DNA of 64,000 nucleotides from Sphingobium phenoxybenzoativorans (GCF_001757355.1 NZ_MINO01000019.1:1-64000); one strand, 5' to 3'; counted from the stretch's first letter, positions 1-8,882 are shown. Numbers and translations: made by a program. Notes: generated from the sequence alone by a model not told the origin.

Positions 1-250
1 GGCGACAAATGGAAGCAAGGCTCCAGCGTCACATAGGCGGTCGCGCCCCGCGCCCGGTCCAGCGCCTGTTCCAGCGCCTGCGCCTCCGCATGGGGCCGCC
101 CGCCCGCCTGCGTCCAGCCCCGCCCGACCACGATCGAGTCGCGGACGATGAGGCAGCCGACGCTGGGATTGGGCGTGCTGACGCCCCGGCCGCGCAGCGA
201 CAGCGCGATCGCGGCCGCCATGAAACGCTGATCATCGGCGGCGTTTGCAA
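1..250 (-). CDS. ribD: Riboflavin biosynthesis deaminase RibD (5' part only)
   Basis: This is the N-terminal part of the bifunctional riboflavin enzyme that deaminates the pyrimidine produced from GTP. The gene runs off the left edge. Visible motifs are TPNPSVGCLIV (substrate loop), HAEAQ near residue 54 (zinc ligand plus catalytic Glu) and TLEPC near residue 77 (second zinc ligand), all in family order. The start is uncertain: the coordinate uses an ATT codon that gives a normal-length N-terminus, and the first ATG in frame (position 221) lies ten residues further in. It lies 21 bases downstream of the anchored protein gene and is probably cotranscribed with it. Confidence 0.8.
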
Positions 251-271
251 TGGGGAAGGCGAGGGTGTCCG

Positions 272-763
272 CTATTGTTTGGCGTCCCCGCCATCAGGCC
301 CGCCCTGGGGGGTCGCGGACGCGGGAGCGGCCTTGCCTTCCGCCGCTTCCGCCTTGGCCAGCCGGTCGTCGAGCTGGGCGTTGATATATTTCAGCGCTTC
401 CTTGCGCCTGGCGGTGTTGCGCGCTTCATCCGCGCGCCAGTCGATGCCGAAAGCGTCGGCCAGACCCTGCATTTCCTTCTGCTTCTTGCGCAGCGCGACT
501 TCGCTGCGCGCTAGATCCATCTTCTGCTGCAGGATGATCGCCGCATCGGTGCGGTTCGCGTCCCAGCTTTCGACATAGATGATCTTGTTCTGGCGCGGCA
601 TGATGTTGGTCTGCCCGTCGATCACGAACGCCCAGATGATGATCCAGGTGACGGCCGCGGACAGGCCGAGCAGCGGCCATTTATGCGCGCGGCGCTCAGT
701 GAAGTAGCTCCAGAAGTCGCTGAAGGCCGACTTCGGGGAAACAGGACGGGGGAAAATGGCCAT
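272..763 (-). CDS. Membrane-anchored coiled-coil protein, function unknown
   Basis: A 163-residue protein. Residues about 29-50 form one strongly hydrophobic segment (LSAAVTWIIIWAFVIDG). A charged, probably helical region follows (LQQKMDLARSEVALRKKQKE), and the tail is rich in Ala, Gly and Pro. The short N-terminus is basic, so the C-terminal domain is expected in the periplasm. The ATG at 763 was chosen over a longer open frame because the extra residues look random. It lies just upstream of ribD on the same strand. I recognise no catalytic motif; a conserved sphingomonad protein is the most I can say. Confidence 0.7.
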   Translation of the reverse strand: MAIFPRPVSPKSAFSDFWSYFTERRAHKWPLLGLSAAVTWIIIWAFVIDGQTNIMPRQNKIIYVESWDANRTDAAIILQQKMDLARSEVALRKKQKEMQGLADAFGIDWRADEARNTARRKEALKYINAQLDDRLAKAEAAEGKAAPASATPQGGPDGGDAKQ

Positions 764-858
764 GGCGCGGAATATAGAGGCAATCCAACGGGAATCAAAG
801 CGCGGGCGTGAAAGGCGCGCGGTTGTCATGCCCTCTGTCACGCGCCTGTAGGAATGAC

Positions 859-952
859 GCGGCATGATAGCCCTGCGACCCAATGGAAGCCTGCCCCCCT
901 TGGCTTCCATAATTTCGGCCCGGCGGACGCCCCCACCGCCGGGCCGTTTTTT
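859..952 (+). ncRNA. Candidate small RNA, two hairpins with C-rich loops
   Basis: A perfect 9-bp hairpin (arms 883-891 and 902-910, loop TGCCCCCCTT) is followed by a perfect 11-bp GC hairpin (916-926 and 936-946, loop ACGCCCCCA) and six T residues, an intrinsic terminator on the plus strand. No plus-strand gene lies upstream, because both neighbours are on the minus strand. A weak promoter can be drawn (TTGTCA at 823-828, 18 bases, TGTAGG at 847-852), which would start an RNA of about 94 nt. C-rich loops resemble the Shine-Dalgarno-blocking loops of alphaproteobacterial suhB/alpha-r14 type RNAs, but family membership is not shown. The second hairpin could also weakly terminate tonB. Confidence 0.45.
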
Positions 953-973
953 CGCGTCGCCGCTATCGAACGA

Positions 974-1633
974 TCAGGTCATGCGGAAATGCACGGTCAT
1001 CACCCGTTCCGATTCGACGGGCGTCCCGTCGCGGGTGCCGGGACGGAAGCGCCATTTGCGCAGCGCCTGCTCCCGTGTCGCATCCCAGAATGCGTCGCTG
1101 GCCGCCGACAGCTTCTCCACCGACAGCACGCGCCCGTCCGCGCCGATCCTTACGCGGACCGTGACGGACCCCTCCATATCCATACGCTGCATGGAGGGCG
1201 GATAGGCCGGCTGGAAATCGCGGGCGAAGCGCGGATCGGGCGACGCCTGCGCGAATACTGGCGCCCTGGGCGGATCGGAGGGCGTTTCAATCTTTGGCTG
1301 GATGGGCGGCAGGGGATCGATCGTTCCAGTGATGTCCACGGGGTCGACCGGCAACGCCACCTTGGGGATGATGACCGGGATCACTGACCGGTCGGGTTGC
1401 TGTATCGGATGCTCGGTCTTTTCGGGCGGAGGCTGAACCGGATCGGGCGGCGGCGGGTCGGCGGGTACCGGGTATGTAATTATGGACGGCGGGACGAACT
1501 GCTCGATCATCTCCCGCGGCATCAGCAGGAAGATTCCCACCGCCACGGCATGAACGGCGATCGTCCCGCCCAGACCGATGGGGGACCTGCGGGACCCGGC
1601 ATAACCGCCCTGCGGCGCAACCACTGACTGCAT
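974..1633 (-). CDS. tonB: Energy transducer TonB
   Basis: Couples inner-membrane proton motive force to outer-membrane TonB-dependent receptors. The 219-residue protein has the full family layout: one N-terminal membrane anchor (GLGGTIAVHAVAVGIFLLMP), a long Pro-rich linker (PADPPPPDPVQPPPEKTEHP), and a C-terminal TonB domain with the YPPSMQRMDMEGSVTVRVRI signature and a terminal W-R-F-R-P motif. The ATG at 1633 is preceded by a strong GAGGAGAGG ribosome site, so the in-frame extension to 1690 is rejected. No exbB or exbD is next to it here, so it depends on copies elsewhere. It is read alone, downstream of gltX, with a family A palindrome between them. Confidence 0.9.
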   Translation of the reverse strand: MQSVVAPQGGYAGSRRSPIGLGGTIAVHAVAVGIFLLMPREMIEQFVPPSIITYPVPADPPPPDPVQPPPEKTEHPIQQPDRSVIPVIIPKVALPVDPVDITGTIDPLPPIQPKIETPSDPPRAPVFAQASPDPRFARDFQPAYPPSMQRMDMEGSVTVRVRIGADGRVLSVEKLSAASDAFWDATREQALRKWRFRPGTRDGTPVESERVMTVHFRMT

Positions 1634-1779
1634 TGCATCCTCTCCTCTGACCGCGCCGGTAACCGGCGCCTGATTGGGATGATACAACATAACAATAGAT
1701 GGGCAAGAGGATTTTCGAGCGCAGGGGTAGAGATAGTTTTGCGGGGTCGTGATTGGACGGGATTAGCCAAAAACGCAGC

Positions 1780-1845
1780 GTGCTCCTGTGAAAGCAGGAG
1801 TCCAGTTCAAACGGCAGGTCTGGACTCCTGCTTTCGCAGGAGCAC
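1780..1845. repeat. Family A palindromic repeat, copy 1
   Basis: Two 26-base arms in inverted orientation (1780-1805 and 1820-1845), each itself a small hairpin of the type GTGCTCCTGCGAAAGCAGGA. The element lies between the gltX 3' end and the tonB start. Four further copies occur in this window. Confidence 0.85.
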
Positions 1846-1915
1846 GCTTAACCATAGGGATTTAAGTATCTGATTTTATTACTATACTGCCCGCATGTCC
1901 CAAAATGGGACAGCC

Positions 1916-3253
1916 CTATGCCGCGGCGGCGCGCAACCGGCTGAGGGCCGCATCCCGCCCGATCAGCGGCAGCAGGGCGGCCATTTCCGGGCCATGGTCG
2001 CGGCTGGTGAGGGCGAGGCGTAGGGGATGGAACAGCGCTTTGCCCTTGCGGCCGGTCGCCTCCTTCAGCGCGCCGGTGAGCGCCCGCCAGACGCCTTCAT
2101 CGAACGGCAGCGCGTCGAGCGCATCGGCGGCCTGGGTCAGAAAGGCGCGGTCGTCGCTGTCGAATTGCGGCGTGTCGATCGCACCCTTCACGATCCCCCA
2201 CCAGTCCGCCGCCTGGGCGATGATGTCCAGATTGGGCCGGATCGCGTTCCAGCCCGCCTCATCCATGCCCTCCGGCAAGCGGCCGGTCACGGCTGCGTAG
2301 GGAAGGGCATGAATGATCTTCTGGTTGAGCGCCGCCAGCTCCGCCTCGTCGAAACGGGCGGGCGCACGGCCGAAGCGGGCGAAATCGAAAGTCGCCACCA
2401 GCGGCGCGGCATCGGCGAACGGCTCGACCGGATCGCTGGTGCCAAGACGCGCCAGCAGGGCAATGATCGCGGCAGGCTCTATCCCCTGTTCGCGGAAGGC
2501 GGAAACGCCGAGCGAACCGAGCCGCTTGGACAGCTTGCCTTCCGTACCGGTCAGCAGCGCCTCATGCGCAAAGGCGGGCGGCGGCGCGCCCATCGCCGCG
2601 AACATCTGCAACTGGACAGCGGTGTTGGAGACATGATCCTCACCGCGCACGACATGGGTTATGCCCATGTCGATGTCGTCGATGGCGGACGGGAGCATAT
2701 AGAGCCAGGAGCCGTCCTCACGCCGGATCACTGGGTCAGAGAGCAGCTTCGGGTCGAAATGCTGATCGCCCCGGATCAGGTCGGTCCAGGCGATCGGCGC
2801 GTCATGATCCAGCTTGAAACGCCAGTGCGGGCGTCGGCCCTCCTCCTCCAGCCGTGCGACATCCTCGGCGGTCAGCGACAGGGCGGCGCGGTCATAGACG
2901 GGCGGCAGGCCCCGGCCGAGCAGCACCTTGCGCCGCAGATCCAGTTCCTGCGCGGTTTCATAGGCGGGATAGATGCGCCCGGCGTCGCGCAGGGCGGCAA
3001 AGCGCGCCTCGTACAGCGCAAAGCGATCCGACTGGCGGGTTTCCGACGCCGGGTGCAGGCCGAGCCAGGCGAGGTCCGCCCGGATCGAATCGGCATATTC
3101 CTCCCGCGAGCGCTCCGCGTCGGTATCGTCGAGGCGCAGCAGGAATTGGCCGCCATTTTTCTGCGCCCACATCCAGTTGTGAAGCGCGGCGCGGATATTG
3201 CCGACATGCAGATGCCCGGTGGGCGATGGCGCGAAGCGAGTGATGATGGTCAT
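1916..3253 (-). CDS. gltX: Glutamyl-tRNA synthetase
   Basis: Charges tRNA-Glu with glutamate in the cytoplasm. At 445 residues it has the usual bacterial length. The class I signatures are present: RFAPSPTGHLHVGN at residues 6-19 (HIGH motif as HLHV) and GKLSKRLGS (KMSKS motif as KLSKR). The ATG at 3253 places the HIGH motif where the family expects it; a TTG five codons upstream is possible but less likely. A short inverted repeat (TGTCCCA/TGGGACA, 1896-1912) sits a few bases after the stop and may help end transcription. Sphingomonads often carry a second gltX-like gene, so a non-canonical tRNA specificity cannot be excluded. Confidence 0.93.
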   Translation of the reverse strand: MTIITRFAPSPTGHLHVGNIRAALHNWMWAQKNGGQFLLRLDDTDAERSREEYADSIRADLAWLGLHPASETRQSDRFALYEARFAALRDAGRIYPAYETAQELDLRRKVLLGRGLPPVYDRAALSLTAEDVARLEEEGRRPHWRFKLDHDAPIAWTDLIRGDQHFDPKLLSDPVIRREDGSWLYMLPSAIDDIDMGITHVVRGEDHVSNTAVQLQMFAAMGAPPPAFAHEALLTGTEGKLSKRLGSLGVSAFREQGIEPAAIIALLARLGTSDPVEPFADAAPLVATFDFARFGRAPARFDEAELAALNQKIIHALPYAAVTGRLPEGMDEAGWNAIRPNLDIIAQAADWWGIVKGAIDTPQFDSDDRAFLTQAADALDALPFDEGVWRALTGALKEATGRKGKALFHPLRLALTSRDHGPEMAALLPLIGRDAALSRLRAAAA

Positions 3254-3320
3254 AAGTTCGCTACTCAAACCGTTCGGGCCGAACCTGTCTAAGCCCTGCC
3301 CTTACTCAAAGAAAGGTGCA

Positions 3321-3350
3321 GCCCTTCGACTGGCTCAGGGCGAACGGATT
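3321..3350. repeat. Family C repeat, single arm
   Basis: One arm of the family C element (CCTTCGACTGGCTCAGGGCG followed by AACGGATT), placed between the start of gltX and the end of nadE. No inverted partner is present. Confidence 0.6.
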
Positions 3351-3358
3351 ATATCGGG

Positions 3359-5014
3359 TCAGGTGGTTCTAAACGCGTTGGTGATCGGATAGCGGCGATC
3401 GCGGCCGAAATTGCGGGTGCCGAGCTTCACGCCGGGGGGCGACTGGCGGCGCTTGTATTCGGCAACGTAGAGCAGCCGCTCGATGCGGGCCACGGTGTCG
3501 CGGTCGAAGCCGCGCGCGACGAGCTGGTCCACCGACAGCTCCTCCTCGACAAGGCCGTGCAGCATCGGGTCCAGCACCTCATAGGGCGGCAAGCTGTCCT
3601 CATCCTTCTGGTCCTCGCGCAGTTCGGCGCTGGGCGGCTTGGTGATGACGCTATCGGGCATCACCGGGCCGGACGGCCCCATGCCAAGGCTCGGTACATT
3701 CTCGTTCCGCCAGCGCGACAGGTCGAACACCGTCATTTTGTACGCGTCTTTCAGCACCGAATAGCCGCCCGCCATGTCGCCATAGATGGTGGCGTAGCCG
3801 ACCGACATCTCGCTCTTGTTGCCGGTGGTCAGGAGCATGTGGCCGAACTTGTTGCTGAGCGCCATCAGCGTGACGCCGCGGATGCGCGACTGGATATTCT
3901 CCTCGGTGAGATCGCGGTTGCGGCCGGAAAAGACATCGGCAAGCATCGTGTCGAACGCGCCGACAGCCGGTTCGATCGGCACAGTGTCGAGCCGCACGCC
4001 CAGCAGGCGCGCGCATTCCGCCGCATCGTCCAGACTGTCCTGGCTGGTGAAGCGCGAGGGCATCATCACGCACCACACCCGGTCGGCGCCCAGCGCATCG
4101 ACGGCGACGGCGGCGGACAAGGCGCTGTCAATGCCGCCCGACAGGCCCAGCACCACGCCGGGGAAGCGGTTGCGGTTCACATAGTCGCGCAGGCCAAGCA
4201 CCATCGCATTATAGATGTCGGCGGGATTGGGGTCGAGTTCATGGATGTCGCCGGGCGCGCAAATCCATGCCCCGCCTTGCTTCTCCCACTGCGTAATGAC
4301 CAGTGCCTCGTCCCAGTCGGGCAGTTGGTGCAGCACCGTGAGGTCTGCGCCCAGCACGAAGGACGCGCCATCGAACACCAGCTCATCCTGACCGCCGACG
4401 CGGTTCAGATAGATGACCGGCAGACCGGTTTCCTGCACCCGCGCGGAACAGACGCCGCGCAGGCGGTGCTCGTCCTTGTTGATCTCATAGGGGCTGCCAT
4501 TGGGGCTGATCAGGATTTCCGCCCCTTCCGCCTTCAGATGGGCGGTGACGAAGGGGAACCAGATATCCTCGCAGATCGGAATGCCGAGCTTCACGCCGCG
4601 AAAATCGATGGGCGCGGGCAAGGGACCGGGCGCGAACAGCCGCTTTTCGTCAAAGGTGCCGTAATTGGGCAGCTCGCGCTTCTGCCGCACCGCCTTCACC
4701 TCGCCGCCGTCGAGCAGGGCGACGACGTTGAACAGCACGCCCTGCGACGCGACCACCGTGCCGACCAGCATTGCCGGGCCGCCATCCTCCGTCGCCTTCG
4801 CCAGCCGCAGCAGCTCCTCCCCGGCGCGATCGACAAAGGCGGGTTTCAGCACCAGATCCTCTGGCGGATAGCCGATAAGCTGCAGTTCGGGATAGACGAT
4901 GAGGTCCGCATCCCCCGCTTTCGCGCGCCACTCCAGCATTGCATCGGCATTGCCGGACAGGTCGCCGACGGACTGGCTGATCTGGGCAAGGGCGATGGTG
5001 AGCTTTGCGGTCAT
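3359..5014 (-). CDS. nadE: Glutamine-dependent NAD+ synthetase
   Basis: Performs the last step of NAD synthesis, amidating nicotinic acid adenine dinucleotide with ammonia released from glutamine. The 551-residue protein has two domains. The N-terminal nitrilase-type glutaminase carries Glu43 (YPELQLIGYP), a lysine in KRELPNYGTFDE and a cysteine in GIPICEDIWF. The C-terminal ATP-pyrophosphatase domain carries LGLSGGIDSALS near residue 290. The ATG at 5014 starts directly at the conserved KLTIALAQ strand, so the longer frame is rejected. It is divergent from prs; 118 bases between them must hold both promoters. Confidence 0.95.
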   Translation of the reverse strand: MTAKLTIALAQISQSVGDLSGNADAMLEWRAKAGDADLIVYPELQLIGYPPEDLVLKPAFVDRAGEELLRLAKATEDGGPAMLVGTVVASQGVLFNVVALLDGGEVKAVRQKRELPNYGTFDEKRLFAPGPLPAPIDFRGVKLGIPICEDIWFPFVTAHLKAEGAEILISPNGSPYEINKDEHRLRGVCSARVQETGLPVIYLNRVGGQDELVFDGASFVLGADLTVLHQLPDWDEALVITQWEKQGGAWICAPGDIHELDPNPADIYNAMVLGLRDYVNRNRFPGVVLGLSGGIDSALSAAVAVDALGADRVWCVMMPSRFTSQDSLDDAAECARLLGVRLDTVPIEPAVGAFDTMLADVFSGRNRDLTEENIQSRIRGVTLMALSNKFGHMLLTTGNKSEMSVGYATIYGDMAGGYSVLKDAYKMTVFDLSRWRNENVPSLGMGPSGPVMPDSVITKPPSAELREDQKDEDSLPPYEVLDPMLHGLVEEELSVDQLVARGFDRDTVARIERLLYVAEYKRRQSPPGVKLGTRNFGRDRRYPITNAFRTT

Positions 5015-5132
5015 GGCCGGACCCCGTAGAGCATTTTCCGCAGTACCGCAAAAGCCGCTTTCCACATTCCCAAGCGCCGGTTAAAGGGGCGCCGACCAGC
5101 GCGTCACGGAAACGTAACGGGGATATTTTTCC

Positions 5133-6068
5133 ATGAAATTGATGACCGGCAATTCGAACCTGCCGCTGGCCCGCGCCATCGCGGATTATGTCGAGCTTCC
5201 GCTTACCAACGCCAGCGTCCGCCGCTTCGCCGACGAGGAGGTGTTCGTCGAGGTGCATGAGAATGTGCGCGGCGAGGACGTGTTCCTGATCCAGTCGACC
5301 AGCTACCCGTGCAACGACAATCTCATGGAGCTGCTGATCATGATCGATGCGCTGAAGCGCGCGTCGGCCAAACGGATCACGGCGGTCATCCCCTATTTCG
5401 GCTATGCCCGGCAGGACCGGAAGCCCGGCCCGCGCACGCCGATCAGCGCGAAGCTGGTGGCGAACCTGATCACCGTCGCCGGCGCGAACCGCGTGCTGTC
5501 CGTCGATCTGCACGCCGGGCAGATTCAGGGCTTCTTCGATATCCCGACCGACAACCTGTTCGGCGCGCCGGTGATGTCTGCGGATATCCAGGCCCGGTTC
5601 GGCGACAAGAACATCATGGTCGTGTCACCCGACGTCGGCGGCGTGGTCCGCGCCCGCGCGCTCGCCAAGCGGCTGGATAACGCGCCGCTCGCCATCGTCG
5701 ACAAGCGCCGCGAGCGCGCCGGCGAATCGGAAGTCATGAACATCATCGGCGATGTGAGCGGCCGCTTCTGCATCCTGATCGACGATATCGTCGATTCGGC
5801 GGGCACGCTGTGCAACGCCGCCGCCGCGCTGAAGGAAGCGGGCGCGGAGGGCGTCGCCGCCTATGTGACGCATGGCGTGCTGTCCGGCGGCGCAGTGGCG
5901 CGGGTCGATAATTCGCAGCTTACCGAGCTGGTCATCACCGATTCGATCCTGGCGACCGAAGGCGTGCAGGGCAGCAGCCGCATCCGCCAGCTTCCCATCG
6001 CGCCGCTGCTGGGCGAGGCGATCAAGCGCATCGCGGACGAAAGCTCGGTCTCCAGCCTGTTCGACTAG
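5133..6068 (+). CDS. prs: Ribose-phosphate pyrophosphokinase
   Basis: Makes PRPP from ribose 5-phosphate and ATP, feeding purine, pyrimidine, histidine and NAD synthesis. The 311 residues match the bacterial class I enzyme. Visible motifs are [16 protein letters not shown] (ATP-binding region), [17 protein letters not shown] (flexible loop with the basic residues that bind ATP), [12 protein letters not shown] and the PRPP loop [14 protein letters not shown]. It is transcribed alone, divergent from nadE, which uses the PRPP-derived NAD precursor. Confidence 0.96.
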   Translation: MKLMTGNSNLPLARAIADYVELPLTNASVRRFADEEVFVEVHENVRGEDVFLIQSTSYPCNDNLMELLIMIDALKRASAKRITAVIPYFGYARQDRKPGPRTPISAKLVANLITVAGANRVLSVDLHAGQIQGFFDIPTDNLFGAPVMSADIQARFGDKNIMVVSPDVGGVVRARALAKRLDNAPLAIVDKRRERAGESEVMNIIGDVSGRFCILIDDIVDSAGTLCNAAAALKEAGAEGVAAYVTHGVLSGGAVARVDNSQLTELVITDSILATEGVQGSSRIRQLPIAPLLGEAIKRIADESSVSSLFD

Positions 6069-6092
6069 AACGCAGTCGCGCCGCGCGACTTG

Positions 6093-6326
6093 TCAGCCCT
6101 GAAAATAGAGCATCGGCAGCGCCAGCAGCATCGCGACGCAGGCCATGATGCGCGGTGTGGCGGTTATCCCCAACGGCTTTTCCGCCCATAGCGGCGGGAA
6201 GGCGAGGAAAGCGGCGAACAGCAGGCCGTTGGAGATGCGGTCGTCATACAGGAACGGCAGGTCCTGCCGCAAGGCAAGCCCGGCCAGAAACGCGACGACA
6301 CTGATGATCCAGCCCAGAATGGCCAT
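6093..6326 (-). CDS. Small inner-membrane protein, unknown function
   Basis: A 77-residue protein with two or three hydrophobic segments (MAILGWIISVVAFLAGLAL, GLLFAAFLAFPPLW, RIMACVAMLLALPMLYF). It is convergent with prs. The start has an acceptable purine-rich region (GGGGATTTCGC) upstream. I recognise no family; it resembles the many short conserved membrane proteins of sphingomonads. Confidence 0.6.
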   Translation of the reverse strand: MAILGWIISVVAFLAGLALRQDLPFLYDDRISNGLLFAAFLAFPPLWAEKPLGITATPRIMACVAMLLALPMLYFQG

Positions 6327-6405
6327 GCGAAATCCCCTTCCCCATTAGAACGGAAAAGGTGGGCGGGTATTAAGTGCGATTCAGCTTTGCTAGCTTTTCC
6401 AGCCG

Positions 6406-6470
6406 CCGTTCGTGTCGAGCGAAGTCGAGACACCGCGCGCCTGTGTCTCGACTTCGCTCGACACGAACGG
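6406..6470. repeat. Family C palindrome, perfect 28-bp inverted repeat
   Basis: Arms 6406-6433 and 6443-6470 are exact reverse complements across 28 bases, separated by a 9-base GC loop. Each arm contains TCGAGCGAAGTCGAGACAC. The element is downstream of the VOC gene and upstream of the small membrane protein. Confidence 0.9.
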
Positions 6471-6513
6471 ATGGAATTTCAACGGATGGAGTTTCACTGG
6501 CAGGCGAGAAATC

Positions 6514-6939
6514 TCATTCCTCCCAGGCGTCGTAGCTGCCGAAATTCCAGACATTGCCTTCCGTATCGAGTGCATCATAGCCACGCCCCGGATAACCGTC
6601 ATTGTCATAGGGACCGCGTATGATGCGCGCGCCGGCAGCCTTTGCGGTAGCGGCATGCGCGTCGACATCCGCCACATAGCAGCACACGCATTGGGTGATG
6701 CCGCCCGCCTCCGCCGGAGTTTTCCAGCCATAGAGGTCCTTGACCCCGCCGGGCCGGTCGCTGCCCAGCATGATCATGCCGTCGCCCAGCGTCAGTTGGG
6801 CATGGTGCACGACCGATGGATCGGCCTCATCAGTATAGATGGCGTGCCGCTCAAAACCGAAGGCGGCGCAGAGAAAGTCGATGGCGGCCGGCGCATCGGC
6901 ATAACGCAGGCAGGGGATGACGGGGGATTTGCCTTTCAT
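6514..6939 (-). CDS. VOC (glyoxalase/bleomycin-resistance fold) family protein
   Basis: A 141-residue protein of the vicinal-oxygen-chelate superfamily, of the PhnB/YdeM-like 'aromatic-type' subgroup. It opens with PVIPCLRYADAPAAIDFLCAAFGFE, the hallmark first beta-alpha-beta unit. HHAQLTLGDGMIMLG and DTEGNVWNFGSYD follow, and the latter supplies the usual terminal acidic position. The ATG at 6939 has an AGGAG site ten bases upstream. It follows the AraC-type regulator by 75 bases on the same strand, so the two are probably one unit. Substrate unknown. Confidence 0.8.
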   Translation of the reverse strand: MKGKSPVIPCLRYADAPAAIDFLCAAFGFERHAIYTDEADPSVVHHAQLTLGDGMIMLGSDRPGGVKDLYGWKTPAEAGGITQCVCCYVADVDAHAATAKAAGARIIRGPYDNDGYPGRGYDALDTEGNVWNFGSYDAWEE

Positions 6940-7014
6940 GGCTTCAAGCTCCTGTAATGGTCCGATGCGCCCGGTGTAGCCATCGCAAGCGCCGCCCACT
7001 TGTACGGAAATGAC

Positions 7015-7881
7015 CTAGGAATCGACGAACCCGCCGCCGCCGGGAATGATCCGGGCGCGCAGTTCGCCGGGCGTCACCCCGGCAAAGGCGCGCACCTCCC
7101 GAGCCAGATGCGGCTCGTCATAGAAGCCCGAATCCTGCGCAATATCGGCAAGCCGCGCATCGGGATCGGCGGCAATCGCGGCGGTGAAATGCTCAAACCG
7201 GGCCAGCCGGGCAAAGCGCGCGGGCGCAAGCCCGGTCTCGTCGCGAAAACGCTGCAGAAAATGGCGCGGCGACCATCCGGCCCAGTCCGCCAGCGCCCGG
7301 ATCGACGTGTCCGGCCGGGCGCGCAGCCGTGCGACGGCGGCGGCGATCCGGCCATCCATGGCCTCGCTCTCGCCAAGCCGGTCCATGACGAAGGCGTCGA
7401 GAAGGGCAAAGCGTTGCGCGTCATTCCCCGCCTCCACCAATCGTCCGCCAAGATCGCTGGCCCGCCCGCCGATCAAATCGTCCAGCCGCACGACGCGGTT
7501 CGCGACTTCCGATACCGGACAGCCGCACAGGCGGCCAAGCGTCGCCCAGGGCATGAAGATGTGAATGCCCGACTGACTGCCGCCGGACCGCGAGATCGAC
7601 GTTCCGTCCGCAAAGCCCGCGGCAAACGCCTCCCCCGCGTCAAGGGCGATCGCTGCGCCGTCCGCACCGGTCAATTCCACCGGCGCGCCAAGGTTGAAGA
7701 TCACCACGACGCCGGTCGAGGCCAGTTCGCGCCGCGCGGTGAAGCCGGTCGTGGTTTCGTCATAGGCGCTGTAGCTGCGCACATGCCGCGCAAGGGCGCT
7801 GGCCGCGCGCGCCTCCGCCATCCGCCAGCGGTTCACGCCATCGTCATGCGCGCGGATGGTTATGGGGCGCGGGCTGTCCAT
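7015..7881 (-). CDS. AraC family transcriptional regulator
   Basis: A 288-residue regulator. The N-terminal half is a ligand-sensing type domain (SYSAYDETTTGFTARRELAS) that I cannot assign to a ligand. The C-terminal 100 residues are the double helix-turn-helix domain: IRALADWAGWSPRHFLQRFRDETGLAPARFARLARFE, then LADIAQDSGFYDEPHLAREVRAFAGVTPGELRA. The small VOC gene follows on the same strand and is the best candidate target. It is divergent from hisN with 47 bases between the start codons, so the promoters overlap. Confidence 0.85.
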   Translation of the reverse strand: MDSPRPITIRAHDDGVNRWRMAEARAASALARHVRSYSAYDETTTGFTARRELASTGVVVIFNLGAPVELTGADGAAIALDAGEAFAAGFADGTSISRSGGSQSGIHIFMPWATLGRLCGCPVSEVANRVVRLDDLIGGRASDLGGRLVEAGNDAQRFALLDAFVMDRLGESEAMDGRIAAAVARLRARPDTSIRALADWAGWSPRHFLQRFRDETGLAPARFARLARFEHFTAAIAADPDARLADIAQDSGFYDEPHLAREVRAFAGVTPGELRARIIPGGGGFVDS

Positions 7882-7928
7882 GCCTGCGCAGTCTAGCCTC
7901 CCCGCGCTTTCCGCGCTAGGCGCAGGAC

Positions 7929-8720
7929 ATGACCAGCCGCGACGACCTGACCCTCGCCAACCGCCTTGCCGATGCGGCGGGCGAGGCGATCCGCCCCTTT
8001 TTCCGTGCGCGCTACGATCTGGAGTTCAAGGCGGACAAATCGCCGGTGACGGAGGCCGACAAGGCGGCCGAGGCGGCGATCCGCGCGATCCTGGAAAAAG
8101 AGCGCCCGGACGACGGCATTATCGGCGAGGAATATGGCGCGACGCGCGAGGATGCGGAGCGGGTGTGGATTCTGGACCCGATCGACGGCACCAAGAGCTT
8201 CGTCGCCGGGCGGCCGATCTTCGGCACGCTGATCGCGCTGACGCAGGCGGGTTGGCCGACCATCGGCATCATTGACCAGCCGATCGCGCGGGAACGCTGG
8301 GCCGGGATGGCGGGGCGGCCGACGACCTTCAACGGCGCGCCGGTCCGCACCCGCGCCTGCCGCGATCTGGACGAGGCGATCCTGGCCTCCACCGCACCGC
8401 AGCTTTTCCCCGGCTGCACCGGCGAGCATTTCTCCCTGCTGGCGGGGCAGTGTCGCGATACGCTTTGGGGCGGGGATTGCTATAATTATGGCCTCGTCGC
8501 GTCGGGCCATGTCGATATCGTCGTAGAGGCGGGGCTGAAACTCCACGATCTCGCCGCGCTGGTGCCGGTGGTCGAGGGCGCGGGCGGGCGCATGTGCGAC
8601 TGGGCCGGCGAACCACTGACGGCGGACAGCGACGGACAGGTGATCGCGGTCGGCGACCCCGCGCGGCTGGACGACATATTGGAAGCGTTGGCGCAGGGGC
8701 ATGACGGGCATCATCGTTGA
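7929..8720 (+). CDS. hisN: Histidinol-phosphatase of the inositol-monophosphatase family
   Basis: Removes phosphate from L-histidinol phosphate in histidine synthesis. The 263-residue protein has the metal-binding signatures of the family: GEEYG, ILDPIDGTKSFVAGRPIFGTL and GGDCYNYGLVASGHVDIVVE. The overall pattern fits HisN of alphaproteobacteria and actinobacteria rather than SuhB or CysQ, though a general inositol-phosphate phosphatase role cannot be excluded. It is transcribed alone and ends opposite the AsmA gene, with a family A palindrome between. Confidence 0.85.
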   Translation: MTSRDDLTLANRLADAAGEAIRPFFRARYDLEFKADKSPVTEADKAAEAAIRAILEKERPDDGIIGEEYGATREDAERVWILDPIDGTKSFVAGRPIFGTLIALTQAGWPTIGIIDQPIARERWAGMAGRPTTFNGAPVRTRACRDLDEAILASTAPQLFPGCTGEHFSLLAGQCRDTLWGGDCYNYGLVASGHVDIVVEAGLKLHDLAALVPVVEGAGGRMCDWAGEPLTADSDGQVIAVGDPARLDDILEALAQGHDGHHR

Positions 8721-8780
8721 TGCGGCTAGACTCCGTTACGAGCGCAACCTGCAATCATCTGACATGTGAATGGAGATTTA

Positions 8781-8853
8781 GTGCTCCTGCGAAAGCAGGA
8801 GTCCAGGGTTGCTTGGCGCTTGGAGGCCCTGGGCTCCTGCTTTCGCAGGAGTA
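8781..8853. repeat. Family A palindromic repeat, copy 2
   Basis: Arms 8781-8806 and about 8829-8853 in inverted orientation with a 22-base spacer, placed between the convergent ends of hisN and the AsmA gene. It may serve as a two-way transcription end. Confidence 0.85.
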
Positions 8854-8882
8854 CGGCACTCCCTAAAGACCACCTGCCTCTC

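Noticed and set aside
864..1205. A possible short protein from the ATG at 864
   Set aside because: It would run through both hairpins and antisense to tonB, with no family pattern.
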